Shown piece after piece: positions 47,556 to 61,705 of a stretch of 64,000 bases of DNA. Every line of letters starts with the position of its first letter. Positions within the stretch are counted from its first letter, which is position 1. Under the pieces are notes generated by a model. It made no database searches, had not been told where the DNA came from, and was given only the letters and a program-made list of their open reading frames with translations. Both the position numbers and the translations under genes were made by a program. The DNA comes from Poecilobothrus nobilitatus. Lineage: Eukaryota > Arthropoda > Insecta > Diptera > Dolichopodidae. The stretch covers positions 263,845,843 through 263,909,842 of the forward strand of contig OX352774.1 in assembly GCA_947095535.1 (NCBI GenBank), in the 5' to 3' direction.

Positions 47556-49593
47556 TTCCCACTACCCAAGTAGGCTCAACTATAAACGATGAATTTAGTC
47601 AAATTGTGATTAGTTGTACTGCCCTAGTTGAATACTTTTAGTGGAATTGTTTTTAATTAAATTGTTTCAGTTAATTGGACTTGTAATTGAAATAAATGGT
47701 TTTAGAATTTTGTCACCATATAATTATGTTTGTATGAACAGCTTTCAGTCAATTCGGATATTCTTCTTGTTTCTAAAACATAATGTGGAATATGATTATG
47801 TAAAATTTTCTTTTAAATACAAGTTCACTTACATTAACCGCTGTCAATCTGTTCAAACCCGTTTCTTTTTTCCTAATAGTGTAAAAAACAAATTTAAAAC
47901 ACTTAAAAACATTTTTTAACCAACTTCTTACTTTTTTTTTTTTTTTTAATAGCTACAGTATATATTATGAGATGTGTGGAAAAAATGTAAGTTCTTTGTA
48001 TATGTATAAGTTAAAGAAAATTTATTTACCTTCATTTATTTTCGAAAGAAAAAATTTGTAAAAAAAAAATTGGGAAAATTCTTGATAAGGATTCTTTAAA
48101 ATGTTAGAATTCAACTATTAACTGGGATTTAATAAAATAATGGTGTATATTAAAAGGTTAACAGTTTATATGAGTAAATTAAAAAAAAAAATATAAAAAA
48201 AAATAAGAAAAAAACTTTTTTTTTTGTTTTATGACTTAAAAAAGCAAAAATTTCAAAATTGTAAGTGGAAAATTTGATATTTGATCAGCAAATACGATAT
48301 GTTACAGTTCCAGAAATATTTTTAAATACAACTGAAAAAAAAAATGCTTTTTTCTTTTCTGAAATTGATGATTAATAGTTTTAATGATAATTTAAGGATT
48401 TTTTTTTTGTAATTTTATCATGTAACAATGAATATAAATTTATTTCTGGCACTGGAAAATTTAAAAAAACACATTCTTATTTATTTGTTTTATGCTAAAA
48501 ATTTTAATTATTTTTAAATATAATATTAATATTAAATATTTTAATTATGTCCATGATTGTCAACATTAAAATTTGGTTCAAAAAGTATATTTTTTCTAAT
48601 AAAAAAAAAAAAAAAAATAGAAAAAAAATTTTCATTTATTTTTGATCTTTTCTAATTCCTATTGATTGTATAAAATCTATCTAGAATTGAAAAAAAAAAA
48701 AATACAGATAGAGAACTTTAGAAATGAATCATTTTGACTGACTCATTTATTGGATAGGAATCTGTGAAAAGTTTTTTTTATCCCTGAAACCTTAAAAAAA
48801 AAACAAATGATAACTTTTAATATGCTTGAAAAGTTTTTTGACTGTTTGTGAAAGATTAGATTTAAACTGTTAATGAACTTAAGTAATTTTTTTTTTTTTT
48901 TTTTTAGGTTTTAAAAGTTATTAGTGAATTATTAGATTTTAAGGTTATTTGATTTGAAATTATTATGGGATGTTATATACTCTATGATAATTAATTAGGT
49001 GTATCATTTATGATACAGAGTTAAAAATATAAACTTTTTAGTTTTATGTAAAATGTTTTAGCATTTATTTGTAATATCAGATTTATATTTTTATCTAAAA
49101 ATTTACTTTATAGGTCAAAGTTTATTGATGTATGTACATTAAAAACAAACATTTTTAATTTATGTGATTTATTGAGATTTTTTTAAACGTTTTAATTATT
49201 GCTTGTACTTATCTGTTTTTCTAAAGGCTATCAACATCTTATTAATTGGATTTGTCTTTATTTTATCAATATACAGACAAATAGTAGTTTTATTTCTTAA
49301 AAAGATGACTTACTCATTGATTTTCTTTCTACAAGATTTTCCTATTTGTCTATACATATATATGCAGTATTAAAGCGATAGACTGTACAATGATATATTT
49401 TTAATTTTTATTATCATATGTTAAAATTTGTTATCATATGCTTTAATTTTAATCCAACGAACATTTACTAGGAAACAAAAATCGTTGTACATGAATATTA
49501 TGTCTAATGAATTGTATCATTAAAATAATTTTTAAATTTGGTTATCAAAGAAAGGACGTACACCTTTAAATAGATATTGCAGCATACCTTTTT
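47556..49593. other. AT-rich non-coding DNA, no gene seen
   Basis: The 92-codon frame at 47641-47919 has no recognisable domain and is best treated as chance. The rest is homopolymer-rich. Confidence 0.55.
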
Positions 49594-50295
49594 TATACCC
49601 GTATGAACTATGGTCAAGGGTATAATAAATTTGCCATTGCGGTTGTGACACCTTAAAGTGTTTGTGACACCTGGATATAGTGTCAAAGGTATCGATCGGC
49701 ACAGAATCAAATTCTGAGTCGATTAAGCCATGAACGTCCGTCCGCCCGTCCGCATGATAACTCAAAAAATAAAGGTCACTTTTACAAAATTGTTAGTTTC
49801 GCTATATAAATCTAGTACTTTCGGCCAAGGGGTTCGAGTAGCTGCCATACAACTTCTTTCTTTATATGGAAATAACTCAGTATATATTCGAGCTAGGAAT
49901 CTGAAATTTTATAAAAAGGTGTCGAGTTACATGCCGACAATATCTAGCTAGAGCAGCCGGTTCAGGCTTCTTGCACCTCTTGGAACTTAATAAAGCTAGG
50001 CGTCTGAAATCTTACAAATGATGACATAAAGTTTTATGGCAGCAACTTCTATAAAATTTGGTTGTTCTGGTGCAACAACTTCGGGTAGCTGCCATACAAC
50101 TTCTATTTTTAAATGAAAATAACTTAATGTCTATTGAAGCTAGGTATCTGAAATTTAGTGAAGGGGTGTCGAGTTACATGACAACAATTTTTGTAAAACT
50201 TGGTTGGGTTAGAGCAGTCGGTTCAGGCTTCTTGCATCTTATGGAACTTTATGAAGCTGAGCCTCTGAAATCTTACAAAAGATGATCATACAACT
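49594..50295 (+). repeat. TATACCC/GTCCGTCC dispersed element, second large copy
   Basis: It opens TATACCCGTATGAACTATGG with the GGGTATA partner, then TAATAAATTTGCCATTG, TGTGACACC, GATATAGTGTCAAAGGTAT and GAGTCGATTAAGCCATGAAC, a short CGTCCGTCCG run, and the same GCTGCCATACAACTTCT, AATAACTCAGTAT and TCTGAAATTT modules as at 17929. It adds GAGCAGCCGGTTCAGGCTTC at 49951, repeated as GAGCAGTCGGTTCAGGCTTC at 50212 (offset 261 bp). Open frames at 49504-49765 (minus), 49730-49951 and 50058-50285 are translations of the repeat. Confidence 0.85.
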
Positions 50296-53004
50296 TCACA
50301 ATTTACATAAATATATCTCGGTAGTTAACGTCTGTACTTTTATAGAAACAGGATATATTACGTTCATATGGGTATCCCAGAGTTGACACAGAGTACTCTA
50401 CTGCACTCTTCCTCGTTGTTTCATGAAATTTTATTGAAATATTTCGTGTCAATTTCCATCCTAATTTCTTAAATTTTATTTTTAAAATATTAGAAATTTT
50501 GAAAAAATATGAATTTATTGTAACTTTGTTCAGTATATGGCCTTGATTTTATCATGTCCTTGTGTTATATTTTACATTATATTTTTATATGAGTCTAAAT
50601 ATTTTTAAAACTCAAACAAAAACAAAAGGAAAAAATAAAACAAATTAACAACGCGTAAAAATAAAAAAAGAATAGGTATTCATAAACTATTTTAACTATT
50701 CTCATTAAAATATTTGTTAAAAAAAAAAAATCAAAAGTGATATAGGAAAATTTTTGTAGACATCTTAAGATTAATTTTCGTATTATATAAATGGAGGTAA
50801 AAAAAAAACGAAAAAGTTAATTTTGTGTAATTTTCAAATTTTTTTAAGAATTTTTGTTTTTTTTTTTTCATGTCTTTTATTTTAAATATAAAACTTTATA
50901 TGTTTCACTGTTTTTATAGTAACAAATTTTTAAGATAAAGTTTCAATGATGTTTTGAAAACTTTTTTTTTTTTTTGGAAAAGATTTTCATATGGTTTTAT
51001 TATGTTCCAACCAAAGTTTAGATACATCTAACTTACATATACTTAAAAAGCATATACGAAATTACAAATTTTTTTTTATATAGAAGTGATATATAATAAT
51101 ACATTTTTATTTATAAGTGTATTTTTATGTATATTTTTATTAGAAAAGTAAGTAGAAGATATTTTATTTTATTTAATTTTTGTAAGAATCATTTAAAAAA
51201 AAAAATTAAATCTTCTTACAAAGTATCATGATTTTTCATAGCAGTAAGAAAAGGATGATTGAATCTAGATATCTTATTTTATTATTAGATTAAAATTTTC
51301 TATATATGTTTTCTTAAATACTGATTTTTATCAAAAAAAAAAAAAAAGAAAAAATAAAAGGAATAATACATTTCCGGTACACAAAAATGTTTGAACTACT
51401 GCACGAAATTTATTTTTAAATTTATAGCAGTTTTCCAAATGCAACGAGTAAATCTCTGATTATATGTACTGTTATAGAGGCAATTTATAACATAAGTTAT
51501 TAAAAAAATTTTTGATATCGCTTAAATAAAACCTCTTAATATAAAATAAAATAAGTCTAAGGATTAAAAATAATATTTTGTATCATTCAGATATTTAAAA
51601 TTAGTCGAAATGCTATCTACTTAATATATCTTTATGTTTAACATTCTGGGATTCATGCCAGTATCTCATAGACCTAATTGATGTTTTCTTCTATTTGATT
51701 TAGTTCCAGTTTCATTTCATAGAAAACAAAAAGTATTATTAAAAATAATTTTTAATAGTTAAAATTTTTTGAATGACTTTAACTAATATTAAATTATAAC
51801 CTGTATCTTAGTGAATATTAAAAAAAAAATATTTATTTTTCATTTAAAAAGAAAAAAAAACTCCTTAATACTTTTATTGGAGTCATATAACCAATATTTC
51901 ATATCTTTGGTACCAATTTAAAGGTACCGAAAAAGGTAAAGTAAAGACAAAATGATAAAAATCACATTTTCCTCTACTTTAATTTTTTTTTATATATATG
52001 TATATACAAATATATATATATATATATTTTTTTTTTGCCCTTAAGTCATCCTATAATTCATGTTGTAACATTTTCTTATATCCTCACTTGTATTTTGTTT
52101 TTTTTTTGTTCTTTTTTCCTTTACGTTTTCTTTTTGTTTTTATTTCTATGAAACGATTTTTAACCCAAATAGAATGCAAATAGGGTAAAAATTTAATATG
52201 TTTGTTCTCTTTCTTTCATATTTTATTATTTTTTTTTGTTGTCATCTTTACCTTGTTCTTTAACCTGTATCTTTTTGTTTTTTTTTTAATTTTGGATGAT
52301 TACTTTCTCTTTTTTTTAGTCAGATTTTTTTTTTTTTGTATCATACGAGCGTTCGAACATAAAAATATTCATACATAAATAATTTTTTTCTTATTATTCA
52401 GATTTTTCGGAATTCTCTCCCACCTATCAAAAACGAAAAAAAAAAAAAAAAAATTCTTTGGTTATTAGGCTCATCTCTTTTGGAACAAAATTATTAAAAC
52501 CAAAAATTCATTTTATATATTAAAACATGTCATTTTTAGATAATTTAAATATGCGGAAAATTAAATTTGTCAAATTTTAAATTGAAAATTTCAAAAGAGA
52601 TATTTAGTAAAAATTAAAAATAAGAAAAAAAAGAAAAAGGGATATTATTTTTTTTTTGTTTTACAAAAATACATACTTTTAGGAGTTTATAATTGGAAAA
52701 TAAAATTGTAATTAATTGGATGCTTAATACAAAATGGAACCAATGATCCAATGTTTTTTTTTTAATTAATAATTTTTTGTATATTTTTATTTACTTATAT
52801 GTATGTTCAAATATAATTAATATCGTGTTTTTGTTTTTAATAAGAGAATAATGTTATAAAAAACTTTTTGTTTAGATTTTAATTTGTAATAATGAAGAAC
52901 ATAAGTAAAAATAAAATATGCAAAATAACTTTTAGTAATTTTTAAAAATATTTTGCTTTTACAATGTGCAAATAATTTGGCAAAAATTTGTGTTATATAG
53001 GAGA
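50296..53004. other. AT-rich non-coding DNA, no gene seen
   Basis: No gene. T-rich and A-rich runs give low-complexity frames, such as 51998-52183. Confidence 0.65.
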
Positions 53005-53416
53005 TATTTTTTTTACTCCTTTTCCCTCATATAAAGAGCATAGGCCATCCACTAAGTTATTTATTATTCATATTTGAGAAAGCTTCAGTTTCCGGAATCA
53101 TTAGTATCAATAAGCCGTTGATTATTCGACTGTAGTAATTGTACAAGATTATAAAATGCAAATAATTTTATTTGTCCGCCATCTATTATCTAATACAAGA
53201 ATTATTTTTTTAATTTTATTATATATTACCATATAATAATAATTATATGATATACATACATATATATATTTCTTAAAATTTTATTGTCCTAATTATGTAG
53301 TTATTAGAAAAATCTGTAGTTATTGTATTCTATTTTTGATTAATCTATACGACCCAGCTGGGAATTGAATCCAAAATCTTTCGAATAAAAGGCCGGTATT
53401 TTATCCACTACATCAT
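53005..53416 (-). mobile_element. SINE-B copy, diverged and lengthened
   Basis: It matches 40531-40859 in order: CATATAAAGAGCATAGGCC, CACTAAGTTATTTATTATTC, AAGCTTCAGTTTC, AATAAGCCGTTGATTA, GCCATCTA, CAAGAATTAT, and the head with GAATTGAATCC (B-box remnant) and TTTATCCACTACATCA (A-box remnant). It is about 80 bp longer than the 40.5-kb copy because of extra AT-rich sequence between body and head, near 53225-53345. Confidence 0.8.
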
Positions 53417-53477
53417 ATAAATCCTTAAATGCAATTACAATGTATTTATCAGATTAGTAAGAAATTTTGAATCCCTT

Positions 53478-53580
53478 AAGAATAAGTCCCCCTTACGATA
53501 TTTACAACCTGAAAACGAAAGTCTTATAACTTCCTTATTTCATTTATGTAGCAGGAGAGAGAATAAACCCAAAAAAAACG
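53478..53580 (+). mobile_element. SINE-A 3' half
   Basis: AGTCCCCCTTACGATATTTA, CAACCTGAAAACGAAAG, then CATTTATGTAGCAGGAG and an A-rich tail match the 3' half of SINE-A. No head is present. It lies about 60 bp from the head end of the SINE-B copy on the opposite strand. Confidence 0.75.
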
Positions 53581-54204
53581 AACAAAAAGGAAAATTGGTA
53601 AACATACGAAAATCAACATTTTAAAACTCGAACACCACCTAAGGTTTTTTAAAAGTTTTTAAAATATTTTCATTTTACATTCTATTTTTCCTTTGATAAA
53701 ACAACTTTTAGAATTTCTACTAAAGTTCAATTAATTGATTATATCTTTTTATTTTATTCTTGATTGTAGAATAATTTTATTTGTTAAAATTTTCCAATTA
53801 TCGTTTTTCTTCAACATTTGATAAATACAAAATAGGATTGAAGTTTTTTTTGGTGTTTTTCTTCAATCAAATTTTAAAGGCATTCAATAGTTGCGTAAAA
53901 AAGCGAAAAATTTATATATTTTACTTTGTTTAACTGTTACTTTGATCCAGAATACATCAACTTAACTAGTATCCTTTTTCATTAGATTTTCATGACGAAA
54001 AGCGTCTTTTTTTAAATAAAAAAATATTTTTAAATTTTAAACTAAGGCATTCTAAGTAAAATAGGAAAGTATGTACTAGATAGGTAAATTTCGACCAAGA
54101 AATTTAGATAAATTTCCGACGATTTGGCACTCCCTCAGTTCAAAAATATTGTATTTAAAAATACAGATATGCATGTTCGTAAATTTGTAATTTAGGTTAA
54201 CAGG

Positions 54205-54296
54205 AAACACCCTATACAAAAAATACTCTAGGGATTTTGTGTCAATATAGCTAAGCATTACAGCTGCTATATTGATACAAAATTCTTAGGGTGTTT
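54205..54296. repeat. 92-bp foldback with exact 10-bp terminal inverted repeats
   Basis: AAACACCCTA (54205-54214) and TAGGGTGTTT (54287-54296) are exact reverse complements. Inside, 54233-54251 pairs with 54266-54284 at 17 of 19 positions. One arm carries 16 extra bases relative to the other. It could be a tiny foldback or MITE-like element. No target-site duplication is obvious. The minus-strand frame at 54076-54258 overlaps it and is not supported. Confidence 0.8.
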
Positions 54297-57200
54297 ATAG
54301 AAAAATATCATTACATTACATATTCTATTGTTACTTATGTATATATATATATATATATATATACAAGAATGTCAAAGAGGAAATATTTTAAGAGAAAACC
54401 TGCTTATTTTAATAACTTTGCATTGCTTATTATTTTTCATTTTCTTATTTTAATTTTTATATTTTTTTGAAATATTTTTATTTTCTTTTATTTTTAAATT
54501 TTTTTTTATTTTTTATTATTATTAGTAGAAAAACTAGATAAAAATTGGAGTTTTAAATTTCATACATAGATTTTTTTTTAACAGTAATTTTTAATGTTTT
54601 AACTTTTTTTTCACAACCTTTTGGTGTCTTGTTTTTCATTTGTTATTATTATTACATAAACAATTTACATGTTACTTATAAATGTTGTATAAGAGTATTT
54701 ATGTGTGTGTATATTTATATTCGTGAATGTGAATGTTTTTGTCTGTACTGTATCAGAATAAAGCAAAAAAGAAAATTTTTGTTTAATTTTAGGGATAGCG
54801 ATTATTTATTTATTTAAAATTTGTGTTTACTTTTAATTGAATTACTACAAAATATGTATGACATTATAATTTTTGGAGGTATTCTAATTTTTAAATTAAA
54901 ATTTAAATAAGGTATAATATAAATATATTATAATTAATAAAAAGTTTTAGAGTCGAAGATATTTTTAGAACATATAACCACCAGCATAGTTCAGTTTTTA
55001 TTTGAAAACTTTCGTCAGTAAAGATTTATTTTAATTCCGGTATTGCAACCCTTATTTTGATTAAGTAAATACTTTTCTATCTTTTTTTTCATTTTGTTTT
55101 TTCCTATTGTCATTTCTGTGTTTTTTTTCCCTTTTTTGCATTCTGTTCTAAATTTGCATACATAAATTACAATTTTTTCTTTGCAAAGGTTTTTAGTTGT
55201 GACTTGTATTGTGTGTTTTTCTGCGTTTTTTTTTTTTTTTATACAAGGCGAAATATAAAGGTAAAACACATTTCTGATGATACTCAAGTTTGGGATATGA
55301 TACCTTTTTTAAACTAAAGAAAAATTCAGGATTTTTGAAATAGATATATTTAAAATACAAAAACAAAAAAATCATTGGCAAAGGATATTTTGATTCAAGG
55401 CGTTTTTTTTCTTGTTTTTTTTTTTTTTTTTTTTGATTACTGTTACTGTTATTTTATTAAAATGTGAAACAAAGGTCACAGGAAACAAATATAAAGTTTT
55501 GGGGATGAGTGGAACGAAAATAATATAAAAATAAAAACAAATGGAGAATGAGGAAAAAAATATTATTTATGGCATTATAAATTTAATTTTTATTTTTATT
55601 GTTTGACTGCCATTTTTTTTTTTTATATTTATTGTTGTCTCTTTCTGTCATTTTATAATATCTGCTTTTTTTAATTTTTTTTTGTTTTTTCTTTTATTGT
55701 TTTTTTGTTTTAAAAGATCATAGTTCCTGATAACTAGGGAACAAAAAACCAGGATCGTGTCTACTGATACATATAAATATATATATATGTTGTTATGAAT
55801 ATAATAACGATATAATATAATATTTGTGCGTATAACTAAAATGATAATAATTTATTTAAAATATAACGGTAATAGCAAAAAGTTAAAATTTTATTTAAAA
55901 AAAAAATAATATATATATGCATGTAGGTATATAAAATGAATGAAAGTAACGATATATATAGAATAGCAAAAAAAAAAAAAAAAAATAAAAAAGGAGAATG
56001 AGGACGATATGAAAATAGAAAATTATGACCTTTAAATGGGGTACTTAAAATAGGAGAAGCGTGAATAGAATGAAAAGAATTCATTTTTATTCCTGAAGGA
56101 AAAAACAAGATTAATTGTAGTGAGAGGGTGTGATGAGGAAGAAAAAATAAGAGAATATAATATCAAGGTATTGTGGGTGAATAGTAAAAAAGAATTATTG
56201 ATATTTTTCTATCATATTATTTTATTATGGAAATATCATTTTTTTTTTTGGTTTTTTTTTCATAATTTATTTTTATATTTTATATATTTCAAAAAATCAA
56301 ATCAAATATTCTAAAGGTAAACGATATTAAAATATAAAATAAAATGAAGGCCTTTTTTTATGCTTTTCGTTTTTTTTTTTTTTAATGAAATCAATTGTTT
56401 CTCTTATATGTATTTAGTTTCGAAACAGATGTGAAAATTTTTTTTTCCTATAACATTGTTTTATATTATAAATTTACAAAAAATAAAAAAGAAAAAAAAT
56501 AAAAATTGTTTCTCCTAGGTTAATGAAATCTATATTGTATCTGGATATGAATCAATTTTATTATTAGATAATATGTTTGTAAAAAATTAGGGTTTTGTGT
56601 TTTATGACTTTTAAATTGATTATCATAAAAAATATTTATATAAATATTTTATAACACTAGTAAACAAAAACAAATAAACTCGAATCTAAAGCAAATCAGT
56701 ATAGTTTGAAAGTTTGAAAAATATCTAAAGTCTTAATGTACTTAAATTTGTGAAAGAAAAAGTGTTTTATGATATTTGAGATTTTTGATGAAACAATAAT
56801 TTTATATGACTAAAAGAGGTGTTAAATAGTAAAAAAAATATATACATATATATATACAGTTTTTTATTATTTAAATGCTTTTAAAGATTGTATTAATGAA
56901 AAGATTTCAAGATGTTAATAGTTTCAAAGTTTAAATTTTAAAATTTTTGTCTAAAATAAAGTTTTCTTTTTGAGGCTGCTCACATTTATTGGAAACATTC
57001 TATTACTGTCAAATATAATGCCCCAAATACAACAATTTTCATAAGCAATATTATAATTTTTCATTTCTCTAAAAGTGAGTTTTCTTCTAAATACATTTTA
57101 AAAGTTAAAGTGAATTTATAATTTTATATATTACAATTTTGTCCTTATATTTGAAGTTCTTTTATGTTTGTTTCTAATTACAATTCTTCAGATATTTAAT

Positions 57201-57974
57201 TAATTACCAATTTCTCCCATCAAAAAAAAAAAAATCTAGATTAGAAATTTAGTTCTGTTATTAATATAAAATGAGAATATCACAAAAAAAAAAAAAAAAA
57301 AATCGGGACACTAAATTACAAAAAAAAAAAAAAAAATTGGTATATTTCTAATGCAATTTATTTTATTTACATTTTACTTTCTAATTTCTAAGCCAACTTT
57401 TATTCATTTAACTAACAAATACACGTAACTAAAAAATATAATTTTTTAATGATAATTTATAGTAAAAATGACTTTTAAAATACATTTTAATTGAAATTGA
57501 AACATTAATAATGTCGTCATAAAAAATATCATACAAAAATGCATATACAATACGTATTTATTATAGAAAAGGATATTCCAGACCATATTATATTTACATT
57601 CAATTAGTGTATTTTACCTAAAACTATAGATATATGTGATATATGTGGTTACAATTTTGGGTTTGGTTGGGTGATAAATTTCATAAAAATTTGTTTATTA
57701 AAATATCAATTAAAAATAGAAAATTATTCTATATAAAAACTTTTTATATACGTATAAAAATGTATACATATAAACAATATATATATATATAGATTTGAAT
57801 TTTGTAATTCATTTCAAAGTAAAACGGTTAAGTCAATAAATCAAATAAAAATAATTATAAATGTATGAGTATGATTGGGAAATTTTATATTTTAGTATAT
57901 TTTAGCTATTTAAAAAAATAATGGAAAATGTTTAAAAGTCAGTCTGATTGTCTTTACGATAAATATAAAATTTT
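54297..57974. other. AT-rich non-coding DNA, no gene seen
   Basis: TA run at 54339-54362 and many long A or T runs. All open frames are low-complexity. Confidence 0.65.
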
Positions 57975-58107
57975 AGTTTTTTTTTTCAGTTAATTCCCCT
58001 GCTACATAAATGTGACAAACAAATTACAAAGCAGGATTAGAACCCCACTCTTTCGGTGTTTACAGCGTATTTTATACGCTCTTACCCACTATGCCGCTGA
58101 GGACCTC
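57975..58107 (-). mobile_element. SINE-A copy with internal deletion
   Basis: On the minus strand it reads GAGGTCCTCAGCGGCATAGTGG, GTAAGAGCGTATAAAATACG, CTGTAAACACCGAAAGAGTG and a changed B box GGGTTCTAATCC, then jumps to TTTGTCACATTTATGTAGCAG and GGGGAATTAACTG before an A tail. AGCGTA (58063-58068) and TACGCT (58075-58080) pair perfectly. The middle of the body is missing. Confidence 0.8.
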
Positions 58108-61100
58108 ACAAAATTTTTTTAATAACTTATTATTTCTGGTGATAATTTTATAGATAATTTTTTACTAAAATAAACCGTTTAAAATTGTTGCGTTCTTGTT
58201 GTTTAAAAGAGGTCTAGAGAATTTTTTTCATATCTGAGATATTTATAAAATTTATAATTTTTACATTTCTTAATTACGCGACTTTTGTTGAAGTTCAACG
58301 TACATATATATTACGTATATGGCTAAGCCAAAAATTTTTATATTTGAATAGACAATTCTTCTTACCATACAAAATTCTTATATTATTTTAAGTAAATGAA
58401 AGGAGTTTCAAACAAAATCTAATTTTTTCATTTAGCTTTCATGTTTCATGTTTTGTTTTTTTTTTTTGAAAATTCAATTTTAATTTCATCATTTATTCAT
58501 TAATTTAATTAAAATGCGTTTTAGTCACTGAGGGTATAAATTTTTTTTTTTTTTTTTTTGTTATTTTATTAAACTGTCTATTAGTTTTTGAATTTTAGAA
58601 AGTAGTTGCCATTTCAATAATATAAAATATAAAAAAAAAAAAACACAAACATCAAAAAAAAAAAAAAAAGTTTTGGGATTTAATTTGTGCGCATTGGTTG
58701 TCATCATCAGCTAATCCATAATTTACTTTCTAAAAAAAATAAAAAATTGAACTACAGATACATTTCGATATTATGTAAATATATTTTACAAATTTACGAA
58801 TAGCCAGAAAAATTGAAAAAAAAAAAAAAAAAAAAAATAAATAGATTGAATGAAAATTGAATGGTGATGCCATAAATTTATTGATATATTATCGGTTGAA
58901 ATGTATAAACAAAAGTAACGTTCAAAATTTTTCCATTCAAAACTTTTAAAATATATTGACAGTTTTTTTTTTTTTACTTCCAGTTTTCGAAACTTTCATT
59001 TAATTTTTTAGAATACAAAAAAAAAAAGTTTATTTTTATATTTTGGAAAGAGATTAAGTTGAAATAGAAAAAAAAAATAAATAAAATTAAACATAGTAAA
59101 TAGATAAATTGAATTTTCCTTTCATTTTATTTAATTTTTTTTTTTCTCTATTTGGACTGTAAATTAAATTTAGGAATCACTTTGAGTAAAAAGAATGAAA
59201 TTTTAAATGAAATTGTCGTCCAATCAACAAGAAAAAAGATACATATTACTAAAAGACCATATATACTTTTCAGTATCTATTTCATGTACACATTTAGAAA
59301 ATTAAATATTCTAAAAATGTTAAAATATCTGTAGTTTTTACGAAAAAGAATATAAATTTAATAAAAAGGGAGAAAATGTTGAGACGAATTTTAAAATAGT
59401 TGTGAGTTTTAATTTTAAAAAGAGAGCAAAAACAAAAAAAATCCTTTTACTAAATGAAATTATTGAATGTCCTTGCAATTCTGTTGTTTAAGAAAATTAT
59501 TATCGTTAAGCATATCCAAAAAAAAGAATATATTTTTAACCTTTTTTTTTTTTTTTAAATAAAGAAAATGTAATATTATTTTTTACCATTTAGCTTTTAA
59601 TCTTGAAGAAAAGTTCGTAAATATTACATATTCTTTAGTAAGGTATGTGTATGTATAAAGTATAAATCTATAGTGCTGAATTCATCAATTCTAAATTTAT
59701 TAAAATATGGTATTACCTGGTATAATTTATCAAAATCTGGTATCTGGTATTGCTTTTCTACATATTTTTCTAAAAATTACATTTTTTGTGAAATTTTTAG
59801 TGCAATTGATCAGATACATCAACCAATATTAAAAAATTCTATATTAGACACAAATTAACCCTTAAATACATATTATGCAGTTTTTGAGTCACGACTGAAA
59901 TTCTGAATTAAAGTATAATGATTATTTTATGAAAATTCAAAAACTACTTTGTCTGTAAATAAAAGATTTTAATCATTATTTACCATTTTTCTTAAATTTG
60001 AAATATAAAATCAAATAAAAGAAAAAGAATATTTGAAGATATTTTACTTCAGTCGTTTATGACGGGTAAGATGACTATGTAGTTGTAAAATAACATTGCA
60101 ATTTTTAAAGAAGCTGGTGTAGAAATGGACAATCAATGCAAAATTATTTAAAAGTCCAACTATTTAGAAGAATTTTAGTTAAGTATATTTTAGTTTTAGT
60201 TAAGTTAAAAAAAAAATGAATTCAAAAAACATAAATTGAATTGATAAAAGTTTTGTCAAAACAATTTGTATTAAAATTTATATTGATTATAATACTCGTA
60301 TAATAAGCTTCGGATCGTAATAAAACCGTGACCCGAAAGTATTGATTGAAAAATTGATTGAATTGATTGAAAAAATAAATCAAAACTAATTTAGGAAAAT
60401 ATTAATTGTGTAAATCGAAATGATTTTGATTGTAATCAGAGTGCGCAAATAAATAATCAGAATTATTCTTAGATGCGTTTTTACATAAATCTTTAGATTT
60501 TTTAAAGCAGAATTTATGAATTGTTTAAACTGTTAAAAATACTTATTTTCGTTTTTTTTTTTTTTTTTATTTCAAATTTTAATAAATATTCAAAATCATT
60601 CATACTCTTCTTTATTTTTGTACTTAATATTTACATTGTAATAAAAAATCATTACGAGGTGATAATCAAAGGCAAATTTTCTGGGTTCTCAGGTATAAAA
60701 GAATGAGTAAAAAAACAACAAACAAACAAATTTTATACTTAATTCTATTCTTGTAATTTAATATAATTTGTCTAATTTGATAAATGAGTATTACCATCTT
60801 AATATAATTTTATATAACTACTTTGTTTTTGCTTTTTGTATTCCTATTTAACTCCTTTTCTTGTTTTTCTTTTTCATATTAAATAAAATTTTATATAATA
60901 TTAGCGTAAGTACCGTTTATAGATAAACATTATCCGTTATTATCTATTAAATTACTTGGTATTGCCAATGAAAATACCGGGAATAAAAAACAAAAATAAT
61001 AAGTTAGAAAGAGATACAAAATAATGTAAAGGTTGGTGTGTCTATGTATAAAAAGAAATGAAATAACCCATTGTAGTACTTATTATAATTATTTTTATTA

Positions 61101-61705
61101 TATCCCACCTTTTTTCCTTTTCACATTTGTATTGGATTGTATTAAAGAGAAAGACAAAAAAAAAAAGGACTCTTTTAATTAGTTCAAAAAATAAAAACTT
61201 ATCAAATGAAATTCTATATCCTTGAAAATTTACTGTACTTTGTGGTTTTGACAGTTTTTACCAATTCTATTTTTTTTTTTTTCTTCTTTCTTTTTTTTAT
61301 TTTATTTTATTGTAGTTAGTTTTAAAGTTAAAAATTAATTTAATATTCTTTATAATTAAACATACATACATACTATATAATATAATATATAGATGATTAC
61401 ATGCAAATACTATTTGTATAGTGATATGTATTTAAGTGTATTGTCTTTTAAGAAAGGTATATACATATACATACAAATATATGAATATTTATATAATGGT
61501 AATGCTGTTATAAAAAAAATCGGTTATTTAAAAAATATGTTGACATAAAAATAGCAGTAAAATGTATAGAATGAATGAAAATTTAAAATAAATTGTTTTT
61601 TTTTTTTACATTATAGTAACTGTAGTTGCAAGATTCTTTTATTCAAAGTTAGTTAATTTTTTTATAAGAAATGCACTAGAAATACTCGTAATTAAGAAAG
61701 TGAAT
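58108..61705. other. AT-rich non-coding DNA, no gene seen
   Basis: No supported gene. Small frames at 59152-59334, 59673-59858 and 60521-60706 have no recognisable domain. Confidence 0.6.

Noticed and set aside
49504..50285. Open frames on both strands at 49504-49765, 49730-49951 and 50058-50285
   Set aside because: They translate modules of the dispersed repeat at 49594-50295. Overlapping frames on both strands and no domain argue against genes.
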